Counted from the first letter of the stretch, positions 10,934-22,000 are shown. The stretch: DNA of 64,000 bases from Saccharophagus sp. K07 (GCF_014336955.1 NZ_QRAI01000003.1:434001-498000), one strand, 5' to 3'. A program made the numbers and translations. The notes: generated by a model not told the origin, from the sequence alone.

Positions 10934-10961
10934 ACTCAATCCAGTTCGGGCCTCGCAGCCT

Positions 10962-10970
10962 TGCTATAAT
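10962..10970 (+). promoter_or_regulatory. Extended -10 promoter for the mksFEB operon
   Basis: A perfect TATAAT at 10965-10970 is preceded by TGC (10962-10964), giving an extended -10 element, and is followed by the GC-rich CCCCGGC. No -35 match is visible, which is usual for extended -10 promoters. The element lies 28 bp before mksF. Confidence 0.65.
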
Positions 10971-10998
10971 CCCCGGCTTTTGAGCAACGCCAAGCTTC

Positions 10999-12450
10999 AT
11001 GTTCTTCAACGATCAGCGGCACCAATTCTTCAAACCGCTCACCACCAAGTACCGCGAGCAAGTGGTGGAATGCCTGTGCCTGCTGCACCAGCGCCTGTAC
11101 GGCTCTGCTGCCGAATACGGCCAGTCGCTGACGCGCGAGCAGGTGATCGACATCTTCGAAGAAGCTCTGGCGCGCGCGCCGCTGCTGGAGGCTGACGGCG
11201 ACGAGGTGGAACAGCGCTTCAAAAGCAACCGCGAGCAGGCCAACTGGATTCTCAAGCTGTTGCTCGACCACGGCTGGATCGAGCGCAAGGTCGACACCGC
11301 TACCCTGCAGACCAGTTATCCCCTCACCCGCGCCGGTCGCCTGTTCTCTCTGCCGCTGGAAGAAATCGACCGCCGCCGCGTGCGCACCCGCCATCGCAAT
11401 ACCCGCAACACGCTCAATTCACTCGAGGCATTTGCCAGTCGCGGCGAGGTGCACGATTTATTGGACGCGCTGGAATATTCCGAACGCATCATTGCCGACT
11501 TCACCGATGTGATCAGCGAGCTGGAAGAGCGCAAGCGCGATCTGGTGAAACAGGTGGAATCGCAATTATTGGTGCAGCAGGCGACCGACCAGTTTTTTGA
11601 ATTTATGGAAAAACGCTTCCAGCCGGATTTGTCGATTCGCCTGTCGGCCGACAGCGTGGAAAAACACCGCGACCGCATTGCACAGGTGATCCAGAAAATT
11701 CGTCGCCGCGATAAAAATTTTCTGCGCGATGCAGAACAACGGGTACGCACGCTGGCACCGGAATTGGTGGAGCCGAATAAATCGGTGCTCTGGTACATCC
11801 TCGATACGATCGAACTGCGCATGCGCAATGCCTCGGACATTATGTTGCCCGCGCTGCGTATGGCGTTGCAGAGTTTTACCAAACGCGCCGACATTATTAT
11901 TCGCCAGCTCAGTTATATCTCTGTCAATCGCGACGATGTCACTTTGCGCGCGTGTGATTATTTGGCATCGGTGGACGATACTGCGCGCGCGCAGGCACTG
12001 GAACGCATGGGCAGTCAGCTGGCGTCTGTCAGTGTTGGTCTTATAGATCCCGCGCAAGTCAAACTCACTCAGCGCAAAGCGCCGGCACAAGTGAATACCA
12101 ATGTGGAAGAGCGGGCGGCGCTCGATCCGGAAGCGCAAAAAGAAATGATGATTCAGGCTCTGCTCGACCAGGCCTTTGTGCTGAACAACCAGACGTTGAC
12201 GGACTATATTCGCCGCGTGCTGGCCGATGGCAGCCGTGTCAGCAGCCGCGATCTGCCGATCAAAGATGCGCGCGAATTATTGGCGGCTGCGCATATCATC
12301 GAGCTGGGCGCGATCAATAATCTCAGCAGTGACTACGAATTCCACGTGACCTTTTCCAACAAAGAACCTTTCAGCAATCGCTATTTTTCCCAGGCGGATG
12401 ATTTCGTAATCGAATTGCGCGAAAAACACGGTGATACGCAACATGCTTAA
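10999..12450 (+). CDS. mksF: MksF/JetA-like kleisin subunit of an MksBEF/Wadjet-type SMC complex
   Basis: This 483-residue protein is the first gene of a three-gene SMC-like operon. The N-terminal region (about 1-110) looks like a winged-helix segment ([29 protein letters not shown]). A long charged helical region follows (about 120-320, with [20 protein letters not shown]), and then a C-terminal domain. It fits the kleisin-like MksF/JetA family, which bridges SMC heads and recruits MksE. The assignment rests on gene order, length and the unmistakable MksB two genes downstream more than on a signature motif. Its stop overlaps the mksE start by 8 bp. Confidence 0.85.
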   Translation: MFFNDQRHQFFKPLTTKYREQVVECLCLLHQRLYGSAAEYGQSLTREQVIDIFEEALARAPLLEADGDEVEQRFKSNREQANWILKLLLDHGWIERKVDTATLQTSYPLTRAGRLFSLPLEEIDRRRVRTRHRNTRNTLNSLEAFASRGEVHDLLDALEYSERIIADFTDVISELEERKRDLVKQVESQLLVQQATDQFFEFMEKRFQPDLSIRLSADSVEKHRDRIAQVIQKIRRRDKNFLRDAEQRVRTLAPELVEPNKSVLWYILDTIELRMRNASDIMLPALRMALQSFTKRADIIIRQLSYISVNRDDVTLRACDYLASVDDTARAQALERMGSQLASVSVGLIDPAQVKLTQRKAPAQVNTNVEERAALDPEAQKEMMIQALLDQAFVLNNQTLTDYIRRVLADGSRVSSRDLPIKDARELLAAAHIIELGAINNLSSDYEFHVTFSNKEPFSNRYFSQADDFVIELREKHGDTQHA

Positions 12451-13180
12451 ACATTGGTTGAGCGAGCAACTCAAAAATAAACATCTGTCGGTGGATGAAT
12501 TCAGCGAATTGTTGATTCGCCTCTTGGATTACGGCGTGCTCTGCCGCGATGAAAGCGCTGTGGAACAGAAATTCTACGACCGTTTTGTGCAGTGCGAAGA
12601 ACTGGTGGAGGATTATCTCTCCATTCTCGCACTGCGTTTGGATCACAATCGCCGTTTTGGTTATGTGCGGGTATTTCCGCCTGGTGCGCAAGTACCTGGA
12701 CTTCAAGACGACGATCAACAGCCGTTTAACGGCGGTATGCGCGCGCGTCTCAGCCAAATGGAAGTCGCATTAGTGTTGGTATTGCGCATTGAATACGCCA
12801 AACAGCTGCGCGAAGGCCGCGTGGACGAAAATGGTTGTGTGCTGGTATCCATCGAATCTCTCGGCATTGCTTTTAATAATCTGCTCAAACGCTCCCTGCC
12901 GGAAAATTTGACCGAGCGGCGCGCGCTGTTGCGCCGTATGCGGCAATTGCGCCTAGTGCATTATCAGAGCGAAGACGATCTGGACAACGCAGAAAGCTGG
13001 TTGCGTATTCGCCCGGCGATTACCAGTTTTGTCACGGACGAAGCGCTCGATGCACTGTTGGAAGGTGCTGGGCCGCTGGATACGGCAGCGGAAGAAGTAT
13101 CTGCGGGCGATAAAACGGTTTCTGCAATCGCAGCGTCCTCCCTGTTTGCAGGGAAAAACGAGTTTGAAGGTGACAACTGA
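12443..13180 (+). CDS. mksE: MksE/JetB-like accessory (KITE-like) subunit
   Basis: This 245-residue protein has the size and position of MksE/JetB (DUF4194-type), a winged-helix dimer that binds the kleisin. Visible segments include [46 protein letters not shown], a central [19 protein letters not shown] and [21 protein letters not shown]. The C-terminal 40 residues are acidic and probably disordered. I prefer the ATG at 12443 inside the mksF end over a GTG at 12431. The stop shares one base with the mksB ATG (TGATG), so translation is tightly coupled. Confidence 0.85.
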   Translation: MLKHWLSEQLKNKHLSVDEFSELLIRLLDYGVLCRDESAVEQKFYDRFVQCEELVEDYLSILALRLDHNRRFGYVRVFPPGAQVPGLQDDDQQPFNGGMRARLSQMEVALVLVLRIEYAKQLREGRVDENGCVLVSIESLGIAFNNLLKRSLPENLTERRALLRRMRQLRLVHYQSEDDLDNAESWLRIRPAITSFVTDEALDALLEGAGPLDTAAEEVSAGDKTVSAIAASSLFAGKNEFEGDN

Positions 13181-16100
13181 TGTTTTTAAAACGCGCGATC
13201 CTGATCAACTGGGGCAATATTCCCAATATCGAATTGGAATTCGGCCCGGTCAATTTATTTTCCGGCGGCAACGGTTCAGGAAAAACCACGGCGGCGGATG
13301 CAATTCAGGCGTTGATGACTGCGGCGCACGAAAATTTATTTGCCTTTAACCCCGGCCAGGACGAAACCACACAAAAAGGCCGCGGTGGCAAACAAGTGCG
13401 CACCCTCGCCTCTTATCTGCTCGGTTGTGACGACGGCAGTTATGCGCGCACCGGCACTCACGACGGATATGTCGCCGGTGTTTTTTGTCCGACCGAAGGC
13501 GAAGACAGCGAGCCGTTTACCGCGGTTATGGCCATGCGTGGCCATTTGGAAAAATCCGGCACAGTCAAACAGGCGCGTTTGGATGAATTGAGTTTTTTGC
13601 TTATTCCGTTTGAACAACTGCATATCAGCCACTTTATTCGCCAGGATAGCGGCGGCAAATATCTGGTGCCGATCGATCGTATTGCGGCGATTTTGAAAAA
13701 AGAATTCGGCTCGGGTGCCATCGAGGTCTACGACAAAAAAGGCGCCTATTTGCGCCGTTTATACGGCGCTTTGCGCGGCCGCCGGGATTCTGTGTCCGAC
13801 CGCGAAGCGCGTCACGCCGCGCGCACATTTTCCGGTTTTATGGCGTATAAACCGGTGCGCAGTATTCACGAATTTGTGGCCGGCGAAATTCTGGAACCGC
13901 GCGATCTCGGCGAAGCCATTCGCAGTGTTTCCGATTTGATGCGCACCATTCACGATATGGAAGCCAAAGCGGCGGCGATCAAAGAATCCGTGCAATTGTT
14001 GGAACACGCACGCGAAGTCACGCAGCAATATCAAGATCATTGGGTCGCTCGCGTGCTCAGTTCTTACACCTTAAATTGCACGCGCCTGTGGCAATCGCAG
14101 CAGGTTTATTTAAAACACAAAGACGAACAAAAACGGCAGCAGCAAAAAGTGCTGGAATTGCAGGATCGCATCGACCAGATCGATCAACAACGCCAGCTTT
14201 TGCACTCAGCCATTGTCTCCCTGGAAGCGCGTCGCCAGGGGATTGCAGCGCTGCGCGATAAAGATTTATTGAACGAAGAAATTGCGCGCTTGCAAAAGAA
14301 AATGGCGGATTTTGCCCGTCCGGTGGTGGCGCAATTGCACCAGATGCAGAACAACCTGGAAGCGGCAGCTGATCTTCTCGAACAATTGCAAAAAACATCG
14401 CTCGGTGCCGATATAACGTTGTTGGATCAGCGGGATTTTGTGCAGCTCACCCGGCAGGTTGCACAAAACACGGAAGCGCGCGAGCTCGATGCGCGTCAGT
14501 TGTTGAACCAGGATTGGATCGATCCCAGCCGCTTGCAACAAAAAATCGGCGAAATTTTTACCTGGCAAAATCAGCAGAACCGCTGGGTGGACTTTTTTTC
14601 TGCCAGCGATGAGCCGGGCTTGCGTGAATCCATTTACACACTGGTCGCGCGTCGCAATGAATTGCGCGAGAAACTGAATCAGGAAGTCAAAGACAAAACC
14701 CGTCATATCAAATTACTGCAGACACAGCAGGTGAAATATCCGCCGTTTGTGGAATTGGCGGTAAAAACCATTCGTGAACAGTGCCCCGCAGCCGACCCAA
14801 AAGTGTTGTGTGATTATGTGGAAGTCGCCGATGCGCGCTGGCAGATGGCGATCGAAGGTTATCTCGGCGGCGCGCGCTTCGGCATTATGGTGGAACCGGA
14901 GTGGGAAGCGGAGGCGATTCGCATAGTACGCAATATGCGCGCCGAGCGAAATAACAAAGCGCGCGTAATTCAAGGCAGCAAAGCTGCACGCGATGCCGAG
15001 CGCATGAACTGTCCCAATAATTCCATCGTCGAGTTAATGGTGTTCAGTCACAGCACGGCGGCGGATTACATCAAGGTTTCCTACGGTAATGTGGTGCAAG
15101 TGGCGGATGCGGAAACTTTAAAAACCACCGCGCGCGGTTTGACTGCCGACGGCATGGGCTCCGGCAATTACGCCATGTGGCGCTGTGACCTGGATGACAG
15201 CGAATTGGTATTCGGTAAATCCGCCCGCTTGCGCGCGCTCAAAGCCACGGAATTGGAATTGGAACGTTTGACCGAACAGGCGCGCGATGCCGAGCAAGCC
15301 TACCAACAAGCACTGCGTCTGCAGGAAATCTGTCAGCGGGTAAAACCCGTGCATCTGCACCAAGTGCTGCAGGATATGCTGCATATTCAGGGACAATTGC
15401 ACGAATCGGAACAAGCGCTGGAAAAATTGGATTTAAAAGATGTGGAGTTTCTCGAGCAGGAGCTCGCCGACAAACGCGCAGAATATTTCGCCAAGGAGCA
15501 GGAGAGCAACCAGCATAAACAATCCTTGGGTGGTTTGTTGCAGCAGCAGAAACAGACCGATTCCGCCATCAAACAAGTGGCGGATCAGCAGGAGCGTTTA
15601 GAAGAGGAAAAAGACGAGGCTCAACGCGCAGTGTTGGCGGTGCAGGAAATTCTGCCACGGTTTGACGTGGATGCCGCTCTGCGCGAAGCGGAAGAGCGCG
15701 CGCGCACCGAGCACGAAGACGATGCGCTCGACGTGCAAAAACATACCGACCGTTTGAATGCTCTGGAGCGCGAGCTGTTTAAAATTACCCAGGTTCACAA
15801 TCAAACGGCCGCGACCCAGGATCAACTGATTTATGACACTGCCTTCAGCGAGTTGCACTCGCTGGAATTTTTCCGCCACTGGGTCAATTTGTCCGGCGTG
15901 ATCGAATCCCTGCACAACCGCTTGAAGAACAATATTCTGGTGGAACGCCATCGCCAGTTGCGCCAGTTGAAAGACAGTTTCAACACCGCGTTTGTCACCA
16001 ATTTGTGCCACTCGATTTATCAGGCGATCAACGAAGGCAAAAATATTCTGGAAGATCTCAACCGCGAACTGTGCCATCACTGTTTCGGTAGCGATCAGGA

Positions 16101-16806
16101 GCGGTTTTATTTTGCGATGGAATGGGTGCCGGAATATCAGGAGTACTGGCAATTTTTCAAAACCATTATCAATTCACCGAATTTGGGTGACGGTGCAACG
16201 CTGTTTGAATTGGATCTACCGCCAAAACACGCCGCCACGCGCGATCGTTTATTGGCGATGTTGTTGGATGAGGATCAACAAACGGCGCATCGCGAATTGG
16301 CGCGCATCAGCGATTACCGCAATTACCGCCGCTACGAAATTTATAAACAGCCGAAAGACAAAGAGCCGATTGCACTCAGCCAATACGGCACAGGTTCCGG
16401 TGGCCAGTTGGAAACACCGGCCTATATTATTCGCGCCGCTGCGGTAACTTCGGCCTTTCGTTTTAACGAAGGCAAATCCCATTTGCGCATGGTGATGGTG
16501 GACGAGGCGTTTTCCAAAATGGATGAAACGCGCTCGCGCGAAGTGATTCGTTATTTAACCGAGAGTTTGGGTCTGCAATTGATTTTTATTATGCCGACCA
16601 GCAAATCCGGGCCGTTCCTCGACATGATCAGCAATCAATTTGTGTACAGCAAGTGCCCGACCGAAAAACCCGTTGGCGAATTGCGCACCCGCGTGCTGGT
16701 GGATCGCAAAGTGTGCCGGCAGGAACAAATTGCGCGACTGTGGGCCAATCACCGCAAAACCATTCGCCATCAAGCGATGTTGGATTTTATGGAGGGGATA
16801 CAGTAA
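13180..16806 (+). CDS. mksB: MksB/JetC-like SMC ATPase
   Basis: This is a 1208-residue SMC-type ATPase. Walker A is at residues 29-36 (GGNGSGKT) after RAILINWGNI. Long coiled-coil stretches run roughly from 260 to 510 and from 690 to 930. They flank a hinge-like middle domain (about 525-650, with CDYVEVADARWQMAIEGYLGG). The C-terminal head has the signature segment YGTGSGGQLETPAY near 1066 and Walker B MVMVDEAFSKMDE with D1108-E1109. Such complexes extrude DNA loops: MksBEF acts in chromosome organisation, and Wadjet cuts plasmids through its JetD subunit. No JetD/MksG gene follows here; the next gene is convergent. Its last codons form one arm of a 10-bp inverted repeat shared with that gene. 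Confidence 0.93.
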   Translation: MFLKRAILINWGNIPNIELEFGPVNLFSGGNGSGKTTAADAIQALMTAAHENLFAFNPGQDETTQKGRGGKQVRTLASYLLGCDDGSYARTGTHDGYVAGVFCPTEGEDSEPFTAVMAMRGHLEKSGTVKQARLDELSFLLIPFEQLHISHFIRQDSGGKYLVPIDRIAAILKKEFGSGAIEVYDKKGAYLRRLYGALRGRRDSVSDREARHAARTFSGFMAYKPVRSIHEFVAGEILEPRDLGEAIRSVSDLMRTIHDMEAKAAAIKESVQLLEHAREVTQQYQDHWVARVLSSYTLNCTRLWQSQQVYLKHKDEQKRQQQKVLELQDRIDQIDQQRQLLHSAIVSLEARRQGIAALRDKDLLNEEIARLQKKMADFARPVVAQLHQMQNNLEAAADLLEQLQKTSLGADITLLDQRDFVQLTRQVAQNTEARELDARQLLNQDWIDPSRLQQKIGEIFTWQNQQNRWVDFFSASDEPGLRESIYTLVARRNELREKLNQEVKDKTRHIKLLQTQQVKYPPFVELAVKTIREQCPAADPKVLCDYVEVADARWQMAIEGYLGGARFGIMVEPEWEAEAIRIVRNMRAERNNKARVIQGSKAARDAERMNCPNNSIVELMVFSHSTAADYIKVSYGNVVQVADAETLKTTARGLTADGMGSGNYAMWRCDLDDSELVFGKSARLRALKATELELERLTEQARDAEQAYQQALRLQEICQRVKPVHLHQVLQDMLHIQGQLHESEQALEKLDLKDVEFLEQELADKRAEYFAKEQESNQHKQSLGGLLQQQKQTDSAIKQVADQQERLEEEKDEAQRAVLAVQEILPRFDVDAALREAEERARTEHEDDALDVQKHTDRLNALERELFKITQVHNQTAATQDQLIYDTAFSELHSLEFFRHWVNLSGVIESLHNRLKNNILVERHRQLRQLKDSFNTAFVTNLCHSIYQAINEGKNILEDLNRELCHHCFGSDQERFYFAMEWVPEYQEYWQFFKTIINSPNLGDGATLFELDLPPKHAATRDRLLAMLLDEDQQTAHRELARISDYRNYRRYEIYKQPKDKEPIALSQYGTGSGGQLETPAYIIRAAAVTSAFRFNEGKSHLRMVMVDEAFSKMDETRSREVIRYLTESLGLQLIFIMPTSKSGPFLDMISNQFVYSKCPTEKPVGELRTRVLVDRKVCRQEQIARLWANHRKTIRHQAMLDFMEGIQ

Positions 16807-16842
16807 GGACGAAATTCGCCAGGAGGCGACTTGTCCTTACTG
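16801..16842. other. Hairpin joining the ends of mksB and the convergent lipoprotein gene
   Basis: Perfect 10-bp arms CAGTAAGGAC (16801-16810) and GTCCTTACTG (16833-16842) enclose a second stem, TCGCC/GGCGA. Each outer arm contains the stop codon of one of the two convergent genes, both ending CAG TAA. There is no T-run, so it is more likely a 3'-end stabiliser or a factor-dependent stop than a classical terminator. Confidence 0.6.
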
Positions 16843-18540
16843 GATTCTAATATCAAAACACGCAAGCCCGCCGTTGGAGCGATTCCAGTCGGCGTTGCTC
16901 TCTTCATAAACCTCAAAAATATATTCGCCCGCTTCCAGCCAGCGCGTTGCGTTTTCGCTGTCGGGCGTGCCATTCATAATGGAGCCCACCTCATTGCCCT
17001 GGCGGAAAATGCGCAGTTGCGGATTGGTGCGCAGCAGGGTTCCGCCTTTGCGATGGGCGCTGATGGTGTAAGAGCGGGTGGCAGGCAGAGTGATGTGCAG
17101 AAAGCGCCGTACATCGACGCCGTTGTAATCCTGTGTCTGACTGTTGCTGCACACGTTAACCGTTTGGCCGAGGCTGATCTGCCGGTACACAGGTAAGGTG
17201 ATTGCTGAACCTGCGTCGTTGGTCTCCCCTTCGCCGTACCAGCCAGTGCCGAAAATATTCAGAGAGTGCAGCATCTGCGTCAGTTGCGACGTTATTTCCG
17301 GACGTTGACGCAACAGCTCGGCATTAAACGCAAAGACCGAGGCAAATCCCGCAAAGCTTAAGTAGCGTTCGCTGGTGATCACATCGTAAATCGGTTTGAA
17401 GCCAAGGCTGAGCATATCGCTGCCATCCTGCTCATCGTCAAACAGGTCGTACAGCAGGGTTTGAATACTGGATTCGCTGAACCAGCCCTGTCGGCCGTAG
17501 CCGCGGTTTTCCACATTGATGGTAAAGACCTGGGCCTGTTTCTGCCCCATGGAATCCCGGTAGATAGGATCGCCGGACACCATACCGGCAAACGCGTTGC
17601 CCCAGGCCTCGCCAAAGGCGACGCGCATGTCCAGCTGAGCGGATAGGCTGTGGCTGCCGCCGAGGGTCTCAGTGCGGGACAGCTGGTGTTCGATGTAGTG
17701 GGCAAATTCGTGTTGCACCACACCGCGGTCATATTCATCGGTGTCATTGTCAGCCGCGCCGAGCAAATAAATCGCCGGACCGTCGGAAGTGTAAAACGAA
17801 GTGCCTATGTGACCTTGGGAATAACTGCCGCTGATGGCGATATTTTTCTCGCTCCAGTAAATCGTCAATGGCGGTAGCACTACGTCTGGATCGGCGCTGA
17901 CTACGGTCTGCAGGGCGTCGTAAATGGAATCGAGAATGGCAAAAGGCGCGGCGCTACGGGCGGCGTTGTAACCGTCGCCGCCCCAACCGGAAGCTGCGTG
18001 TAGATTGCGGGTTTGATCCGAGTCGCCAGTGCTGGCGAGGGAGCCGTCGAGCACGTACAAGGCATTGCCAGCGGTGTTGTCGCGCACCTGAATATGCCAA
18101 GCCGCGCGTTCGATGCCGAGCAATTCCGCGACCACGCGCACACGCAGGTTTGCGTCGCTCTCAACGCTGAAGGAATAGTTGCCCTCGTCATCGGTAAAAC
18201 TGCTGTGGCGAACCACGTTATTGCCGTCCAATAGCTGGACGCTGACGCCGCGAGCTGGCAGTGGCAGGGTTTTGCTGTAATCCAGACCGCGAAAGGTGCG
18301 CCCGTCAAACTGCACGCGGTCATAGGTGATGCGGCCAGACAATAGAATTTTGCCGGGTGCGGGCTGGGTTACAGGTGGAGTATGAGGTTCCACATTCTCA
18401 ATGGCGGGTGTGGGAGCTGTGACATTTGACGATTGCGGTTTGCTATCGGGGCGTTTGGGCCCGCTGCCGCCCCCGCACGCACACAAGATCACCATAAAAC
18501 TTATGGTCAGGCTTACTCGTGCGAAATACATCCAGGACAT
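16837..18540 (-). CDS. Lipoprotein zinc metallopeptidase with an N-terminal beta-sandwich segment
   Basis: This is a 567-residue secreted lipoprotein. A short signal peptide ends in LCAC, placing the likely lipidated cysteine at 22, and is followed by a Gly/Ser/Pro-rich linker. Residues about 65-140 (RGVSVQLLDGNN, TDDEGNYSFSV) look like a carboxypeptidase-regulatory or Cna-B-like sandwich. HEFAH at 277-281 is an HExxH zinc motif, and E311 in GEAWG, 30 residues later, fits the third ligand of a gluzincin. The C-terminal 100 residues (YTISAHRKGG, EAGEYIFEVYEE) resemble a beta-sandwich domain. I chose the ATG at 18540, with GGAG 10-11 bp upstream, over a GTG three codons earlier. The substrate is unknown. 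It stands alone, convergent with mksB. Confidence 0.8.
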   Translation of the reverse strand: MSWMYFARVSLTISFMVILCACGGGSGPKRPDSKPQSSNVTAPTPAIENVEPHTPPVTQPAPGKILLSGRITYDRVQFDGRTFRGLDYSKTLPLPARGVSVQLLDGNNVVRHSSFTDDEGNYSFSVESDANLRVRVVAELLGIERAAWHIQVRDNTAGNALYVLDGSLASTGDSDQTRNLHAASGWGGDGYNAARSAAPFAILDSIYDALQTVVSADPDVVLPPLTIYWSEKNIAISGSYSQGHIGTSFYTSDGPAIYLLGAADNDTDEYDRGVVQHEFAHYIEHQLSRTETLGGSHSLSAQLDMRVAFGEAWGNAFAGMVSGDPIYRDSMGQKQAQVFTINVENRGYGRQGWFSESSIQTLLYDLFDDEQDGSDMLSLGFKPIYDVITSERYLSFAGFASVFAFNAELLRQRPEITSQLTQMLHSLNIFGTGWYGEGETNDAGSAITLPVYRQISLGQTVNVCSNSQTQDYNGVDVRRFLHITLPATRSYTISAHRKGGTLLRTNPQLRIFRQGNEVGSIMNGTPDSENATRWLEAGEYIFEVYEESNADWNRSNGGLACFDIRIQ

Positions 18541-19025
18541 CGAAATCACACTCCTGCTGATTGGACCCTACGAGCAATCTTCCGGGTCCCTATAAAAACG
18601 CGCTGCTCATAGCAACTTAGTTATAAGCAGAGTTCGCGTTAACAACTTGTTGTAATGAAAGCCTAGATCAGCGAGTTGCTAAGCAGCGGCAGCGAGGTTT
18701 GTCAGTAGGCAAGTGTTGTTATTTCGCAGAAGATCGAATTCGTGCAGAGCTTTTCCGTTTGGTTATAGGAAAGCTCGTCTAACGCGATTTTTATTTCTGA
18801 AAGTGCTAAATCTCACGTTCTTAGTACGCTGTTCCATAATAAAAATGACTGAAGCAAAGCGTATGAGGCGACGGGCGGTCGTTTGGATGCTATCTATGGG
18901 ACGGAATTCAAAATGCCTAACACGCTATCCATTTGGATAAAGGCATATCGACGCACAAGGTCATTACGACTAACCTAGCATCCCACCATAAATTCCAACC
19001 CTCAAAACAATAAATAAGGGGCGAA
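18541..19025. other. 485-bp divergent intergenic region with a nested inverted repeat
   Basis: This gap lies between the divergent lipoprotein and hybrid-kinase genes and must hold both promoters. I found no convincing gene in it. The clearest structure is TGCCT (18914-18918) paired with AGGCA (18941-18945) around an inner TATCCA-TT-TGGATA (18926-18939), without a T-run. The kinase start is preceded by AAGGGG. Confidence 0.5.
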
Positions 19026-22000
19026 ATGGAAACCGGGAATACTGGAAGTAGATATCACAGATTCGCCCGTTGGCTGCTCGGATTGGTTTTTATTGCCGAA
19101 ATCAGCGGTGCTTTCGCAGCACAGGACCTGCGCATTCAGCGGGTAATGGAAAATTCCGACGCGATCAAAAAATACGCCTCGGCGCTGATGAGCGTAGTGC
19201 AGGACAACACCGGCTTTATGTGGTTTGGTGGCGAGAACGGGCTGGTGCGTTTTGACGGTGTCAGTTTCAAACGCTATGAACCCTCGCCGGAACCGGGTGG
19301 CCCGCCATCCAATATAGTTCGCGCGTTACTGGTGGATCAGCAGGGCATCATGTGGGCGGCGACAGATCGCGGCTTGTGTCGCTATGTCGCGGAGGAGGAT
19401 CGCTTTGATGTCTTCCGCCCAGTATTAGACGACCCCACCACCCTGCCCCACAACGTCACTACATCTCTGGCGTTGGATCAGCAAAACCGCCTGATCGTCG
19501 GCACTGGCAGTGGGATCAGTATTTTCTCCGCCGATCGCACCACCTTTACCAATATACCGCTGGCGGTCAGCAGCGCCGCGGTGACCTTTGTGCAAGACAC
19601 CTTCGTCGACAGCAAAAACCGCATCTGGGTGGGAACGCGGGACTACGGTTTATTTTTATTGAACACCGATGGCTTCATCGTTCGCCGTTATGTCAGCAAT
19701 CCGCAAGACCCGTCGGCCTTGCAGAGCAACATGGTGAAAACCATCGAAGAAGATCAGTTCGGTAGGATCTGGGTGGGTACCTATGGCGGCGGTGTCAGCC
19801 GCATCAATGAGGGCGAGCGCTCCTTCACCAACTATTTGGCAAACTCCTCCAACCCCGGTGCCATCGGCAGCAATACCATCTGGGATATCTATCTCGACAG
19901 TTCCGACACCCTGTGGATCTCGACCGACCAGGGCGGCCTGGCGCGCTATCAGCCGGACACCGACAGCTTTGTGCACTACCGCCACAGCCCAATCGACCGC
20001 AACACCCTGGCGTCCAATCAGGTGCAGGCGATTTACGAAGACCGGGAGAACAACCTCTGGATCACCACCTTCCCCGAAGGCATTCACTTCTACGATCGCA
20101 GCCACAGCGAAATCATCAATTACACCCACCGCGAGGACGATCCCAACAGCCTGAGCCACAGTTCGGTTCTGGATTTTATGCAGACCGCCGACGGCCTTTT
20201 GTGGATCGGCACGGAAAACGGCCTCAATCTGTTCGATGTAGAGAGTCAGCGTTTCGTCAGCCGCTTTATGCGCGATCCAACAAGTGATAAAGGATTACAA
20301 GCCAACGCCATATTGAGCCTTGCGGAGGATTACAACGGCGATATCTGGATCGGCACCTGGGGTGCCGGCCTGCACAGATTCGATCGAATCAACGAAACCT
20401 TCACTCACTACCCCGCCGACCGGGATCAGCCGGGCAGTCTCAATAGCGATTACATATGGGACATTTTGCTCGATAGCGACAATACCCTCTGGATCGCCAC
20501 AGAAACCGGCGGCCTTAACCGTTATGACCGGCAAACGGACTCATTCGAATCGTTTACCCTGGATCAAAGTGACTCCAACTCCCTGTCCAGCAATTTTGTC
20601 TGGGCAATTCTGGAAGACCGGCGCGGTGGTTTCTGGGTGGCGACAGTGGACGGCCTCAATCGTATGGACCGCGCCACACGCAAATTCACCCGCTATACCA
20701 AAGAGGCCGGCAATCCTAAAACCCTCAACAGTGTGCGCATTCGCGCTTTGATGGAGGACAGTGTCGGACGTATCTGGATCGGCACACAGGACGTAGGCGC
20801 CGTTATCTATAACCCGGAAGACGAGACTTTCACCCATTTGAACTGGCCCGATAGCCTTGCCCCTTTGGTGACCAGTTTTATCGAAGACAATCTGGGATTT
20901 GTCTGGGCGGGGACGGCTAACGGCGTGGCGCGCATCAACCCTAATAATCTGCAGATTCGCTCCTTCCACCGCGCCCATGGACTGGTGGGCGATACCTTCA
21001 ATCGCCACGCAACCTTCAAGGATCGCAAAGGCCAACTCTATTTCGGCGGCACCGATGGCTTTTCCGTATTTAATCCGCGCACCTTTATGCGCGGTGACAA
21101 TGACTTTCCTTTGGTGCTGACCGACTTCCGCCTGTACAACCGGCCGGTGGCCATAGGTGAACCGGACTCCCCTCTGCCGCGCTCTATTACCTATAGCAAT
21201 GGCATCACCCTGCGCCACGATCACGCCATGTTTTCGTTCTCCTTCGCGGTGCTCAATTACCGCCTGGCGCGCGAGAGTCGCTATGTCTACAAGCTGGAAG
21301 GATTCGATGAGGAATGGCATGAAGCCGCGGGCACTAACAGCGCGACTTACACCAATTTGAGCCCGGGTTCCTACGTCTTCCATGTGCGCAGCGCCGATCG
21401 GGACGGCAACTGGAACAGCAACACAGCGCGAGTGGCGGTGACCATTTTGCCGCCGCCCTGGCGCAGCTACAGTGCTTATGTCGTCTACTTGTTAGCGGCT
21501 CTAATGGTGGTGTTGTTTTTGATCCGCATGTTTCTTAAGCATCTGGAGCTGGACAAACAACGCGCTCTCAATGCCGAGCTGTTGCGCCTCAACAAGATCA
21601 AGGACGCGTTTCTGGTCAACACCTCCCACGAACTGCGCTCGCCCATCAGCAGCATGATCGGTCTGGCCGAGGCGACCCTGCGCGAGGACAAAGAGCGGCT
21701 CCCACCCAACGCAGGACAAAGGCTTGAATTGATCGTCGCCCACGGCAAGCGCTTGTCTAATCTGATCAACGATATTCTCGACTACGGCAATTTCGCGGAA
21801 CGCAAACTGGAAGTGCACTCTGAGCGCCTGGCACTGCGCCCGCTGGTCGAATCCGTCATGCAAATGTCCCGGCCCCTCGCCTACGGCAAATCTGTGCGCC
21901 TGCTGAACGAAGTCGATCCTGCAACTGGCTGGGTAATGGCTGATCGCAACCATCTGAAACAGATCCTCACCAATCTGATCAGCAACGCCGTGAAATACAC

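Noticed and set aside
16807-18540. A JetD/MksG nuclease after mksB
   Set aside because: The only coding sequence here is on the opposite strand and encodes a lipoprotein with HEFAH, not a Toprim-type protein.
18713-18940. 75-codon plus-strand frame in the gap before the hybrid kinase
   Set aside because: No ribosome-binding site and atypical composition. It overlaps the inverted repeat and has no similarity that I recognise.
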